In this document: positions 13,140 to 26,661 of the stretch, one piece after another
How positions within the stretch are numbered: the first letter of the stretch is position 1
Layout of the letters: each line of letters begins with the position of its first letter
From: Symsagittifera roscoffensis
Taxonomy: Eukaryota; Xenacoelomorpha; Acoela; Convolutidae
Assembly (NCBI RefSeq): GCF_963678635.1
Contig: NC_087063.1
Coordinates: 83,065,574 to 83,129,573, forward strand
Reading direction: 5' to 3'
DNA: 64,000 nucleotides
Notes under the pieces: model-generated
What the model was told of the DNA's origin: nothing
Databases searched by the model: none
The model's input: the letters and a program-made list of their open reading frames with translations, nothing else
Translations under genes and position numbers: made by a program

Positions 13140-16100
13140 ATTTGCCTGTTTGGGGTCAAAATGTGCGGAAAAGTTACGCCTGGGGTAGCTAAGTAAGAAC
13201 CCAGCCCATTCTTATAAATTAGGAGGGCTACTTTCTATCCCGCACTCCTATTAATCCCACGGACTTTATTTATCTGTGCCGTTAACGTTTTGACCTCACT
13301 GTGGCAGGGTAAGACCCTTTTCATGGGTCGCAAGATCTAACCAAGCATCTAAATTTCCCAACTATATTCTGTTCTAATATCTACTTTCTAGCTATCAAGT
13401 GAAAGATAATTTGCCTACTAGGGGTCAAAATGTGCGAAAAAATTACACCTGGGAGCCAAGAAAATTTAACGCCTTTTCATTTAAATTAAGAGAATAACTA
13501 TCCAACCCGCACTCCTATTGCCCCCAAGGGCTTTGTTCAATTATTCCGTTAACGTTCCGACCTCCCGGGGGTGCGTATGAATTTTCTCATAGGTCGCTAA
13601 CTAAATCCGAGCATCTAAAGCTCTTTTTCAGATATACTCTTTTTCAATCCCGATCTTCTAGCTGTTATGGGAACGTAATCCACCTTTTAGACGTCGAAAT
13701 GCACCAAAAAGTCATCTTCGAGAAGCTAGGTAAAAACCCCGTCAATTCAAAAAAAGAGAGCTGCCCCCTATCTCGCATGCCTTTTACTCCCAATGACTTT
13801 GATTATTTATCCCATTAACATTGCAGGCCCCCAGGAGCAGAGTGACACACTTTTCATGGATTGCGAAGTCAGTTCAATCATCTAAAATTCCCAGCTATAT
13901 TCTATTTCAATTTAGACCGACTAGCTGTTATTGGAATGTAATTTGCCTAAAACAAGTCAAATTTTGCCAAAAAGTCACGTACGAGGAGCTAAGAAAATCA
14001 TTCGCCCATTAAAAAAAATTAGAAGAATTACTTTCCACCCCGCACTCACATGTCTCCCATGAACTTAAATTGAAAATCCCATTAACGTTTCAACCTCACG
14101 CGGGCAGAATGAAAATTTTTTTTTGAATTGCTAATTCAGTCCGCTCCAAGCATCTAAAATTCCCAGTTATACTCTATTTCAATCCCGACCTTTTTGCTGT
14201 TATGGGAACTTAGTTTCCAACTAGTTTCCACCCCGCACTGCTCTTATTGCCAAGGACTTAAATTATAATTCCCATTAAGGTTCCAACCTCCCTAGGGCAG
14301 AGCGAAAAATAATTCTTTTTGTGTTGCTAATTCATTCCAAGAATCTAAAATTCCGAGTAAAAATTTTCCCAATCCCAACTTTTTTGCTGTTATGAGAGCA
14401 TGATTCACAAATTAGGGTAAATTGTGCCTAAAAACTCATCTCCGCGGAGCTAATTAAAAACCCCTCCCCAGCATATAACATAGGAGAACTACTTTCTATC
14501 CCGCACTCCTATTAATCCCAGAGACTTTGATTATCAATCATCAACTTTTCGACCTCCGGGAACCATTCGCCCATTCAAAAAAATTAGTAGAGCTACTTCT
14601 GATCCTGCATCTCTTTTACTCCCAACGATTTTTTTAATTAACCCAATAACGTTCCAACATACAAGGTTACGTTAGAACCCTTTTCATGGATCGCTAACTC
14701 ATTTCAAGCATCTAAAAATCCCAGCTTTTTTCTATTTTTATCTCTATTTTCTAGCTATTACGTGAAACGTAATTTGCCTACTAGGAGTCAAAATGTGCGA
14801 AAAAGTTACGCCTGGGAGCTAAGTAAAGGTAACGCCCATTCAAATAAATTATTAGAGTAATTATCCACCCCGCATTCCTACAGCTCCCAAGGACTTTGTT
14901 CAATTATGCAGTTCAAAATTCCGACCTCCCGGGGAAAGATAAGACCCTTTTCATAGGTCGCTAATTGATTCCCAGCACTCTATTTTTGCAAGGACTTAAA
15001 TTATAGTTCCCATTATTATTGCAACCTCCCGCGGCCAGATTGAAAAATTTTTATGGGTTGCTAATCCACTCCAAGCATCTTAAATTCCCAGTTATACTCT
15101 ATTCCAACTCCAATCTTTTTGTTTTTATGGGAACGTAATTCACCAATTAGGGTCAATTTGTGCCTAAAAACACATCTACGGGGAGCTAATTAAAAACCCT
15201 TTCCCTGCATATAAATAAAGAGACCTATTTTCTATCCCGCACTCGTATTAATCCTAATGACTTTAACTATGCCGTTATCGTTTCGACCTCCCGGATCTAT
15301 TCGCCTATTCAAAAAAATTAGGGCTGCTACTTTCCATCCTGCACTCTTATTACTCGCATGGACTTTTTTTGATTATCCCAATAATGTTCCAACTTCCCAG
15401 GTTAGGTTAAGACTCTTTTCATGGATCGCTTGCTCATTCCTTGCATCTTAAACTCTCAGCTCTTTTTCTACTTTTATCTCTATTTTCTTGCTATTAAGTG
15501 AAACGTAATTTGCCTATTAGGGGTCAAAATGTGCGGAAAAGATACGCCTGGGAGAGCTAAGTAAGAACCCCGCCCATTCATAAAAATTAGGAGAGCTACT
15601 TTCTATCCCGCACTCCTATTAATCCCACGGACTTTATTTATCTGTCCCGTTAACATTTTGACCTCCCTGTGGCAGGGTAGACCCTTTTCATGGGTCGCAA
15701 GATCTAACCAAGCATCTAAATTTCCCAGCTATATTCTGTTCTAATATCTACTTTCTAGCTATCAAGTGAAAGATAATTTGCTTACTAGGGGTCAAAATGT
15801 GCGAAAAAACTACACCTGGGAGCCAAGAAAATTTAACGCCTACTCATTTAAATTAAGAGAATAAACATCCAACCCGCACCCCTATTGCTCCCAAGGGCTT
15901 TGTTCAATTATTTCGTTAACGTTCCGACCTCCCGGGGGTGCATATGAAGTTTCTCATAGGTCGCTAACTAATTCCGAGCATCTAAAGCTCCCAGATATAC
16001 TCTTTTTCAATCCCGATCTTCTAGCTGTTATGGGAACGTAATCCACCTTTTAGACGTCGAAATGCACCAAAAAGTCATCTCCGAGAAGCTAGGTAAAAAC

Positions 16101-18230
16101 CCCGTCAATTCAAAAAAAAAGAGAACTGCCCTCTATCCCGCATGCCTTTTACTCCCAATGACTTTAATAACTTATCCCATTAACATTTCAGGCTCCCAGG
16201 AGCAGAGTGACACACTTTTCATGGATTGCTAATCAGTTCAATCATCTAAAATTCCCAGCTATATTCTATTTCAATTTCGACCTTCCAGCTGTTATTGGAA
16301 AGTAATTTGCCTATAACAAGTCAAGCTTTGCCAAAAAATCGCGTACAAGGAGCTAAGTAAATCATTCGCCCATTAAAAAAAATTAGGAGAATTATTTTCC
16401 ACCCCGCACTCCTATGTCTCCCATGGACTTAAATTAAAGTTCCCATTAACGTTTCAACCTCACGCCGGCAGAGTGAAAATTTTTTTATGAATTGCTAATT
16501 CAGTCCACTCCAAGCATCTAAAATTTTCAGTAATACTCTATTTCAATCCCGACGTTTTTGCTAATATAGGAACGTAATTCACCTAATAGGGGCCAAATTG
16601 TGCCAAATTTTACCTCCGGGGAGCAGTGAAAGTATCCCGCGATTTCATATAAACTAGGAGGGCTGTTTTTCACCCCGCACTCCTCTTACCGCCAAAGACT
16701 TAAATTATAATTCCCATTAAGGTTCCAACCTCCCGCGGGCAGAGTGAAAAACAATTCTTTATGTGTTGCTAATTCATTCCAAGAACCTAAAATTCCGAGT
16801 ATTAATTTTTTCCAGTCCCAACTTTTTTGTTGTTATGGGAACGTAATTCACTAATCAGGGTAAATTGTGCCTAAAAACTCATATCCGCGGAGCTAATTAA
16901 AAACCCCTCCCCTGCATATAAAATAGGAGAGCTACTTTCTATCCCGCACTTCTAATAATCCCAAAGACTTTGATAATCAATCGTCAACTTTTAGACCTCC
17001 CGGAATCATTCGCCCATTCAAAAAAATTAGGAGAGCTACTTTTGATCCTGCACTCTTTTTACTCCCAACGACTTTTTTAGTTAATCCAATAACCTTTCAA
17101 CCTACCAGGTTACCTTAGAACTCTTTTCATGGATCGCTAACTCATTCCAAGCATCTAACAATCCCAGCTTTTTTCTATTTTTATCTCTATTTTCTAGCTA
17201 TTACGTGAAACGTAATTTGCCTACTAAGAGTCAAAATGTGCGAAAAAGTTACGCCTGGGAGCTAAGTAAATGTAACGCCCATTCAAATAAATTATTAGAG
17301 TAATTATCCACCCCGCATTCCTACAGCTCTCAAGGACTTTGTTCAATTATGCAGTTAAAATTCCGACCTCCCGGGGGAAGATAAGACCCTTTTCATAGGT
17401 CGCTAATTGATTCCCAGCACTCTATTTTTGCAAGGACTTAAATTATAGTTCCCATTATTATTGCAACCTCCCGCGGCCAGATTGAAAAATTTTTATGGGT
17501 TGCTAATCCACTCCAAGCATCTTAAATTCCCTGTTATACTCTATTCCAACTCCAATCTTTTTGTTGTTATGGGAACGTAATTCACCAATTAGGGTCAATT
17601 TGTGCCTAAAAACACATCTACGGGGAGCTAATTAAAAACCCCTTCCCTGCATATACATAAAAAGACCTACTTTCTATCCCGCACTCGTATTAATCCTAAT
17701 GACTTTAATTATGCCGTTAACGTTTCGACCTCCCGGACCCATTCGCCTATTCAAAAAAATTAGGAGTGCTACTTTCCATCGTGCACTCTTATTACTCGCA
17801 TGGACTTTTTTTAATTATCCCAATAACGTTCCAACCTCCCAGGCTAGGTTAAGACTCTTTTCATGGACCGCTAACTCATTCCTTGCATCTAAAACTCTCA
17901 GCTCTTTTTCTAGTTTTATCTCTATTTTCTTGCTATTAAGTGAAACATAATTTGCCTATTAGGGGTCAGAAAGTGAGGAAAAGTTACGGCTGGGAGCTAA
18001 GTAAATGTAAAGCCTATTCATATAAATTAAGAGAACAACTATTCAACCCGCACTCCTATTGCTCCCAAAGGCTTTGTTCAATTTTTCCGTTAACGTTCCA
18101 ACCTCCCGGGGGTGCATATGATTTTTCTCATAGGTCGCTAACTAATTCCGAGCATCTGAAGCTCCCAGATATACTCTTATTCAATCCCGATCTTCTAGTT
18201 GTTATGGGAACGTTATCCACCTTTTAGACG
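13140..18230. repeat. Higher-order repeat of about 2.4 kb in the satellite
   Basis: A block of monomers recurs with a spacing of about 2360-2450 bp. The variant with GGGTCGCAAGATCTAACC occurs near 13325 and 15690, and the variant with GACTTAAATTATAGTTCCC followed by ATTATTATTGCAACC occurs near 14990 and 17440. The copies are visibly closer to each other than to neighbouring monomers. Edges are estimates. Confidence 0.65.
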
Positions 18231-19620
18231 TCGAAATGCGCCAAAAAGTCATCTCCGAGGAGCTAGGTAAAAACCTCGTCATCTCATAAAAAAAGAGAGC
18301 TGCCCTCTATCCCATATGCCTATTACTCCCAAAGACTTTCTTTTTTCATCCCATTAGCATTGCAGCCTCCCAGGAGCAGAGTGACCCACTTTTCATGGAT
18401 TGCTAAGTCAGTTCAATCGTCTAAAATTCTCAGCTATACTCTATTTTGTTTCCGACGTTTCCGAAATTGTGCCAAAAAGTCACGTATAAGGAGCTGAGTA
18501 AGTCATTCGCCCTTTAAAAAAAATTAGAAGAATTACTTTTCCCCCGCACTCCTATGTCTCCAATGGACTTAAATTAAAAATCCCATTAACGTTTCAACCT
18601 CACGTGGGCAGAGTGAAAAATGTTTATGAATTGCTAATTCAGTCCACTCCAAGCATCTAAAATTTCCAGTTTTACTCTATTTCAATCCCAACCTTTTTGC
18701 TAATATGGGAACGTAATTCACCTATTGAGGCCAAATTGTGCCAAATTTTAGCTCCGGGGAGCTAAGTAAGTATCCCAGGAGTTCATATAAACTAGGACAA
18801 CTAGTTTTCACCCCGCACTCCTCTTATTGCCAAGGACTTAAAATATAGTTCCCATTAACGTTCCAGCCTCCCGCGGGCAGAGTGAAATTTTTTTTGTGTT
18901 GCTAATTCATTCCAAGCATCTAAAGTTCCGAGTTATACTTTTTCCAATCCCAACATTTTTGCTGTTATGGGAACGTAATTCACTAATTAGAGTGAATTGT
19001 GCCTAAAAACTCATCTCCGGGGAGCTAAATAAAAACCCCTCCCCTGCATATAAAATAGGAGAGAAAATTTCTATCCCGCACTCCTATTAATCCCAAAGAC
19101 TTTGATTATCAATCGTCAATTTTTTGACCTCCTGGAATTATTCGCCCATTCAAAAAAATTAGTAGAGCTACTTTTGATCATGCACTCTTTTTACTACCAA
19201 GGACTTTTTTTCATTAACCCAAAATCCTTCCAAACTACCAGGATACGTTAGAACCCTTTTCATGGATCGCTAACTCAATCCAAGCATCTAAAATTCCCAG
19301 CTTTTTTCTATTCTTATAGCTATTTTCTAGCTATTACCTGAAACGTTATTTGCCTACTAGGAGTCAAAATATGCGAAAAAGTTACACCTGGGAGCTAGGT
19401 AATTGTAAAGCCCATTCAAATAATTTATTAGAGTAATTTTCCACCCCGCACTCCTATTGCTCCCCTTAACTTTCTTCATGTATCCAGTTAACGTTCCCAC
19501 CTTCCGGGGGAGCATACGAACTTTCTCATAGGTCGCTAACTGATTCCAAGCAACTAAAACTCCCAGCTACACCCTTTTTCAATCCCAATTTTTTTTAGCT
19601 GTTATGAGAACGTAATTCAC

Positions 19621-21535
19621 CAATTAGGGTCAACTTGTGCCTAAAAACACATCTACGGGGAGCTAATTAAAAACCCCTCCCCTGCATATAAATAAAGAGA
19701 CCTACTTTCTATCCCGCACTCCTATTAATCCTAATGACTTTAATTATCTATGCCGTTAACGTTTCGACCTCCCGGACCCATTCGCCTATTCAAAAAACTT
19801 AGGAGTGCTAATTTCCATCCTGCACTCTTATTACTCGCAAGGACAATTTTCAATTATCCCAATAACGGTCTAACCTCCCAGGTTAGCTTAGGACTCTTTT
19901 CATGGCTCGCTAACTCATTCCATGCATCTAAAATTCTCAGTTTTTTTCTACTTTTATCTCTATTTTCTTGCTATTAAGTGAAACGTAATTTGCCTATTAG
20001 GGGTCAAAATATGCGGAAAAATTACGCCTGGGAGCTAAGTAATGGTAGAGCCAATTCGAATAAATATTCAGAGTAACTATCCACCCCGCACTCCTATTGC
20101 TCCCCTTAACTTTCTTCATGTATCCCGTTACCGTTCCGACCTTCGGGGCAGCATATGAACTTTCTCATAGGTCGCTAACTGATTCCAAGCAACTAAAGTT
20201 CCCAGCTACACCCTTTTTCAATCCCAAATTTTTTTAGCTGTTATGAAAACGTAATTCACCAATTAGGGTCAACTTCTGCCTAAAAACACATCTACGGGGA
20301 GCTAATGAAAAACCCCTCCCCTGCATATAAATAAAGAGACCTACTTTCTATCCCGCACTCCTATTAATCCTAATGACTGAAATTATCTATGCCGTTAACG
20401 TTTCGACCTACCGGACCCATTCGCCTGTTCAAAAAACTTAGGAGTGCTAATTTCCATCCTGCTCTCTTATTACTCGCAAGGACATTTTTCAATTATCCCA
20501 ATAACGGTCTAACCTCCCAGGTTAGGTTAGGACTCTTTTCATGGCTCGCTAACTCATTCCATGCATCTAAAATTCTCAGTTTTTTTCTACTTTTATCTCT
20601 ATTTTCTTGCTATTAAGTGAAACGTAATTTGCCTATTAGGGGTCAAAATATGCGGAAAAATTACGCCTGGGAGCTAAGTAAATGTAGAGCCAATTCGAAT
20701 AAATATTCAGAGTAACTATCCACCCCGCACTCCTATTGCTCCCCTTAACTTTCTTCATGTATCCCGTTACCGTTCCGACCTTCGGGGCAGCATATGAACT
20801 TTCTCATAGGTCGCTAACTGATTCCAAGCAACTCAAGTTCCCAGATACACCCTTTTTCAATCCCGATCTTATCACCGTTAAGGGAACGTAATTCACCAAT
20901 TAGGGTCAACTTGTGCCTAAAAACACATCTACGGGGAGCTAAATAAAAACCCCTCCCCTGTATAATAAAATAAAGAGTCCTACTTTCTATCCCGCACTCC
21001 TATTAATCCTAATGACTTTAATTATCCATCCCGTTAACGCTTCGACCTCCCGGACCCATTCGCCTATTCAAAAAATTAGGAGTGCTTCTTTCCATCCTGC
21101 ACTCTTATTACTCGCAAGGACATTTTTCAATTGTCCCAATAACGGTCTAACCTCCCAGGTTAGGTTACGACTCCTTTCATGGATCGCTAACTCATTCCAT
21201 GCATCTAATGTCCTCAGCTTTTTTTTCTTCTTTTATCTCTATTTTCTAGCTATTAAGTGAAACCTAATTTGCCTGTTTGGGGTCAAAATGTGCGGAAAAG
21301 TTACAACTGGGAGCTAAGTAAATGTGAAGGCAATTTATATAAATTATCAGAGTAACTATCCTCCCCGCACTTCTAATGCTCCCGAAGACTTTTTTCAATT
21401 ATCTGGTTAACGTTCCGACATTCCGAGGGAGGATAAGACCCTTCTCATAGGTCGCTAATGGTTTCCAGCATCTTAAGTTCCCAGCTATACCCTTTTTCAA
21501 TTGCGACCTTCTAGCTGTTAGTGGAATGTAATTTG
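19621..21535. repeat. Three-copy, about 638-bp higher-order repeat
   Basis: The landmark CAATTAGGGTCAACTT occurs at 19621, 20260 and 20897, spacings of 639 and 637 bp. The first two copies are almost identical over their whole length; the third is more diverged. The length equals two monomers of about 268 bp plus one 107-bp truncated monomer, so the unit was built by unequal exchange before it was amplified. Confidence 0.85.
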
Positions 21536-22960
21536 CCTATAAGGGGTCAAATTGTGCCAAAAAGTCACGTACCGGGAGCTAAGTAAATCATTCGCACATT
21601 CCAAAAAATTTGGAAAACTACTTTCCACCACGCACTCCTATTACTCCCATGGACTTAAATTTTAGTTCCCATTAATGTTTCAACCTCTCGCGGGCAGAGT
21701 GAAATTTTTTTATGGGTAGCTAATTTACCCCAAGCATCTAAAATTCCTAGTAATACTCTATTCCAATACCGACCTTTTTACTGATATGGGAACGTAATTC
21801 ATCTGTTAGGGGCCAAATTAGGCTAAATTTCTCCTCCGGGGAGCTAAGTAAGAAACCGCGAATTCAAAAAAACTAGGAGAGCTATTTTCCACCCCGCACT
21901 TCTAATATTACCAAGGACTTAAATTATAGTTCCCATTATTGTTCCAACCTCCCGCGGGCAGAGTGAAAAAATTTTTTGGGTTGCTAATTCACTCCAAGCA
22001 TCTAAAAATTCCAGTTATGCTCTATTCCAATCCCAACAGTTTTGCTGTTATGGGAACGTATTTCACCAATTAGGGTCAACTTGTGCCTAAAAACACATCT
22101 CCGGGGAGCTAATCAAGAACCCCTCCCCTGCATATAAATTAGGAGAGCCACTTTCTATCCCGCACTCCTATTAATCCTAGTGACTTTAATTATCTATCCC
22201 GTTAACGTTTCGATATCCCGGAAGCATTCGCCCATTAAAAAAATTATTAGAAGTACTTTCCATCCTGCGCTCCTATCACTCGCAAGGACTTTTTTTAAAT
22301 ATCCCAATAACGTTCCAACCTCCCAGGTTAGGTTAAGACCCTTTTCATGAGTAGCTAACTCATTTCATGCATCTAAAAATCTCTTTTTTCTATTCTTATC
22401 TATATTTTCTAGCTATTAAGTGAAACGTAATTTGCCTAAGGGGGTCAAAATGTGCGGAAAATTTACGCCTGGGAGCTAAGTAAATGTAAAGCCAAATCAT
22501 ATAAATTAACAGACTAACTGTCCATCCCGCACTCCTGTTGCTCCCGTTACCTTTCTTCATTTATTCCGTTAATGTTCCGAACTTCCGGGGGAGCATATGA
22601 ACTTTCTCGTAGGTCGCTAACTGATTCCAAGCATCTAAAGTTCCCAGCTATACCCTTTTTCAATCCCGATCTTTTAACTGTATCAATCCCGATCTTTTAT
22701 TTGTATGGGAACGTAATTTACCTAATAAGGGTCAAATTGCGCCGAAAAATCATCTCCGTGGAGCTAAGTAAAAACCACGTCTAATCATATGAATTAGGAG
22801 AACTAGTTTCGATCTCGCACTTCTGTTACGCCCTAGCACTTTAATTAATTATCCTAGTACCGTTCCGACCTCTAGAGGCAGAGTGAGACTTTTTTCACAA
22901 GACGCTAATTCACTCCTAGCATCTACATTTCCCAGTATATTCTATTTCAATCCTAACGCG

Positions 22961-24108
22961 GGCAATTAAGTAGACTGAATTTATAGGCCATACCAACGTG
23001 AAATTGTATACTGAAAAATAATGTTTTTTTCCTAAGACGAGATTAGGTAACGGTTCTGTGCGTAATTGTGATCTATAGATTTCTCAACACAGAATTCTCT
23101 CAATTTCCTGCTGTTCAGCACCTAATTATGGTATTTAAGAGGACAGCATAATCATCAAATTTCATATTTGCTGTCAATCACGATTCATCAATTATATTGG
23201 TCTCGTGATTGATGTTTTCAAAAAAATTTATAACAAAAAGTCAAAAGACCATGTTGATTTTCTGGTTAGTTGTAGTAAATACCAAACAATTGAAGTAACC
23301 CATAAAGGAAAAAAGGAAAAATAGCTGCAAATGTAGAAGAGAATTTTCTTATGGTAATAATTTTGGGAAGAAAAATTGCAAAACAAAACGAAATAGAAAA
23401 AATCGTTTTAAGCAAAGAACAACTTTCCTTCTCAGGGATTGTACTGTTTTTACTATTTAGATATCCTTTGTACTATTTTTAGATATGGTTTTTGTACTAT
23501 TTTTAGATATCCACTTTTGCTCGAAATGCGATTTTTTTGGTCGAAATTTTCTAAAAAGTGCTTAAGAACGCCTTTTGTGGCAAAAAATCCGATCCCTTGC
23601 GAGAAATTTTTAGATCCGCGCCTGTCATTGAGTACCAAAAAGGATCGAAATGAATTCAAAATTGTTTAGCAAATGATCTTTGAACTTTTTTAAACACATT
23701 TAAAAAAAGAGATTGCGGTTGAGTGATTAAATAGATTTTTTGAAGAGAAAAACGACAACCACTCTAAAAAGGACACCTTTCGGACCAATTTTTCTTTACA
23801 CTGAAACATTTTTTCTAAATCTTTTGAAATCCTTTTAAAATCTTTTAAAATCTTTGGGAATCCACTAAAAGATTGGTGATCCTAAAATTTTTTGCCGAAC
23901 TCAGAATTCAATTGGCAGTTTTGCCTTGAGAAAAGCATGCAGTTTAGCAAATAAAAGTGAGCAGTACTTTTAAGATTGTTGAGTCAATACGATAAGTAGA
24001 AAGGCAAACAAATGATTCTGGGGTTTGTTCGATTCTTGAAAGAATTAGTCCCTACTCTGGTCAAATTTATAAGCGACAACGATTTAGTCCACTAACAAAA
24101 TGGCAACT
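22961..24108. other. AT-rich stretch, no gene seen
   Basis: Satellite landmarks stop near 22960. The sequence then becomes AT-rich and unique-looking, with no ORF of coding character. It holds a short triplicate at 23441-23515 and a run of AATCTTTT-like repeats near 23815-23870. I see nothing else. Confidence 0.6.
23441..23515. repeat. Short tandem triplicate
   Basis: The core GTACTATTTTTAGATAT and close variants occurs three times with about 25-27 bp spacing. The short ORFs on both strands here arise from this repeat. Confidence 0.7.
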
Positions 24109-24308
24109 NNNNNNNNNNNNNNNNNNNNNNNNNNNNNNNNNNNNNNNNNNNNNNNNNNNNNNNNNNNNNNNNNNNNNNNNNNNNNNNNNNNNNNNNNNNN
24201 NNNNNNNNNNNNNNNNNNNNNNNNNNNNNNNNNNNNNNNNNNNNNNNNNNNNNNNNNNNNNNNNNNNNNNNNNNNNNNNNNNNNNNNNNNNNNNNNNNNN
24301 NNNNNNNN
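24109..24308. other. Assembly gap, 200 N
   Basis: Exactly 200 N bases. The round number suggests a scaffolding gap of unknown or estimated true length. ORFs spanning it are artefacts. Confidence 0.99.
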
Positions 24309-25887
24309 TTACACAATGAAGAACTTCGACTACTCATTCTTCACTTGACCTTACCTCTCATTTGAACCAAGACCATGAAAACACCATACGGAACCTTGTG
24401 GATTGATTCACAATTCTCCAATCCGCGATATCATTTTTTCAAGATGATGCACTGTCTTACCAATACATCTGGCCGAAACAAAACGACCCAAAGATCCAGA
24501 ATGACCACAGGAAAATAGTTAAAAATAACAGTTTATAACTTGGTAATTTCACCTGGATTTTGCAGCACTCGACCTAATTCTTATGTCAAACGATAGTTTC
24601 GCAAAGAAACAAACAAAAGATTTTCACAATTGTCTAATTCAAGAACCCATATAAAACACGATCAAAACACCAAATAAACAAAAGATGGTATGCTTCAAAA
24701 TCTAACAAAAGAAACAAATCAGAAGACTGATCTCAAAACCAAAAATTCTGAAAAGTCGATCTCTACGAAACGAAACGCAATTTCAGAATGTGATACAACA
24801 ACCATATAAAGCTTCAAAAACCTCCAAAATAAATAAAAGATTTTAAAAATAAGCTAACGAGTAACGATACTTTTTGAGTCAGAAGCAGTAACAGCATCAA
24901 CAAAAAAGGGTAAACAAAATTTTTTAAAAATTATGAGAGAAAACCAGTAAAAACATACACTTTGAATCAACCAGTAAGACATATTGAACGCTTTACATTA
25001 ACAAAAACAACACAAAAAAATTGATTCACAACTACGATAACTTCGAGGAAAGTTTCATCATATCGTTTGTCAGAAGTCCAATCAGTGACGCATCACGCGG
25101 TCCAGTACAATTTTGTCATCATCTTATCCTTAATTTATATCAAAAAGGCAATAGTCCATGCCAACAATAAAATCCAGAAAAAATAAAAAGACAGAAACTA
25201 GATCATTACCTACCAAGCATAGGTAATATAACATCACAATAAGGTATTTTAATTATTGAAATTCTGTAGCCAGATTTCACTTCAGCACCACCACACCAGG
25301 ATACAAACAGATGATTTTGATGTCAAACATTTTGTCGAATATATCAAAAATATACAACACTAAAGTTCACAACGAGCAGAATCAATATTCACTAACGATA
25401 TTTTAAAATCAATTAGTTGTCTTTTCATATTAGATATAGATGAAAGATTTCATGTGTCACCACCACAATCCAGACATACAGCAGTAAGAAGAGAATTCAG
25501 TTTGTTCTCACGATATTTAATTGCAATTCCCAAGAAACTTTTTGGTACAGAAATTTCAAAAACAACAAAAGTTGGTCTTCAATGAAAATTAGCGTGGCTC
25601 AAAATAGTTTATTTTCAACACAATCTAGACCTCATTGAGCAATAAAGAAAAGAATTTTGCACACACTGTCAGAAAAACAGAATCTTGGCAGAGGAAACAG
25701 ATTATGTATGGGAGCTCGAACGGCATCATGGGAATTTTTTTGATGTACCAATTGATATTTCAAGCTGAGCAACTGAAACTATATTAGTAAAAAAACTAAC
25801 AAATGTAACTCCACTAACCACAGATAAAACAATATTAGACTATAATACAACGTTTCACAATAGAAAAGGTGACAAAGGTCACGATAG
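24309..25887. other. A/C-skewed AT-rich stretch, unassigned
   Basis: The + strand is strongly biased to A and C and poor in G. Frames are closed by many stops. A patch near 25685-25860 reads somewhat like protein (for example WELERHHGNFFDVPID in one frame), but I recognise no family. It may be a decayed A-rich element; I see no LTR or inverted termini. Confidence 0.4.
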
Positions 25888-26661
25888 AACTATGAGAACT
25901 AGAAACAACCCAGATTTTACAGTCACTAGCACTAGCAGTTCTCAACATTCAGGTTTACACAAGAAAGTTCGAATGGAACCTTCAAGATGTTCAAACATCA
26001 TCAGATTTTATAAATGCAGAAATATTTGCACCAAAACCAGTAACAAAACACAAAAAAGTGTATCACCTATTTACACAACAATAATTACACCACATAATAG
26101 GAATAACACCTTGTTCCCAGAAACAACATTAATATCGTCAGCTAAACCAATTGTTTTCATCAAATACTCACAAATGTATTATCAAATTTTTAGATAGATG
26201 ACCGGAAAACGATCTTTCAATATACCAAAAAATTAGCCCCAAAACAACTTTGCTAAAAATAAAATTAATCACCCAACTATGTGAACTAGAAACAACCCAG
26301 ATTTTACAGTCACTAGCATTAGCAGTTCTCAACATTCAGGTTTAACCAAGAAAGTTCGAATGGAACCTTCAAGATGTTCAAACATCATCAGATTTTATAA
26401 ATGCAGAAATATTTGCACCAAAACCAGTAACAACACACAAAAAAGTGTATCACCTATTTACACAACAATAATTACACCACATAATAGGAATAACACCTTG
26501 TTCCCAGAAACAACATTAATATCGTCAGCTAAACCAATTGTTTTCATCAAATACTCACAAATGTATTATCAAATTTTTAGATAGATGACCGGAAAACGAT
26601 CTTTCAATAGACCAAAAAATTAACCCCAAAACAACTTCGCTAAAAATAAAATTAATCACCC
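25888..26661. repeat. 387-bp tandem duplication
   Basis: Copy 1 runs about 25888-26274 and copy 2 about 26275-26661; AGAAACAACC starts at 25901 and again at 26288. The copies differ at few positions, so the duplication is recent relative to the surroundings. Each copy contains the same short ORF, which I do not recognise. Confidence 0.9.

Larger units (their letters stand above)
1600..22960. repeat. Satellite array, monomer about 268 bp
   Basis: About 21 kb of tandem, diverged monomers. Recurring landmarks in fixed order are CCCGCACTCCTATTACTCCC, AACGTTCCGACCTCCCGGGG, GGCAGAGTGAGA, TGGGTCGCTAACTCATTCC, AAGCATCTAAAATTCCCAG, ATCCCGACCTTCTAGCTGTT, ATGGGAACGTAATTCACC, AGGGGTCAAATTGTGCC and GGAGCTAAGTAAA. 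Successive GTGCC landmarks at 2146, 2416, 2687 and 2952 give a period of 265-271 bp, so about 80 monomers. Some units are chimeric: a truncated monomer of about 107 bp is fused to a full one at the sequence CCATTCGCC. Short ORFs throughout the array are translations of the same monomer and are not genes. Position at the edge of a gene-poor stretch suggests heterochromatin, possibly pericentromeric, but that is inference. Confidence 0.93.

Noticed and set aside
1632-22784. Many 60-96-codon ORFs with similar proteins (for example at 10393, 15257, 17699, 19750 and 20389)
   Set aside because: They are translations of the same satellite monomer in a frame free of stops, not a gene family; starts, ends and frames follow the repeat phase.
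1600-22960. Satellite monomer as a tRNA-derived SINE
   Set aside because: GGGTCAAATTG is weakly like a B box, but no A box lies at the right distance and no cloverleaf forms.
24092-24348. ORFs across the gap
   Set aside because: They consist almost entirely of N.
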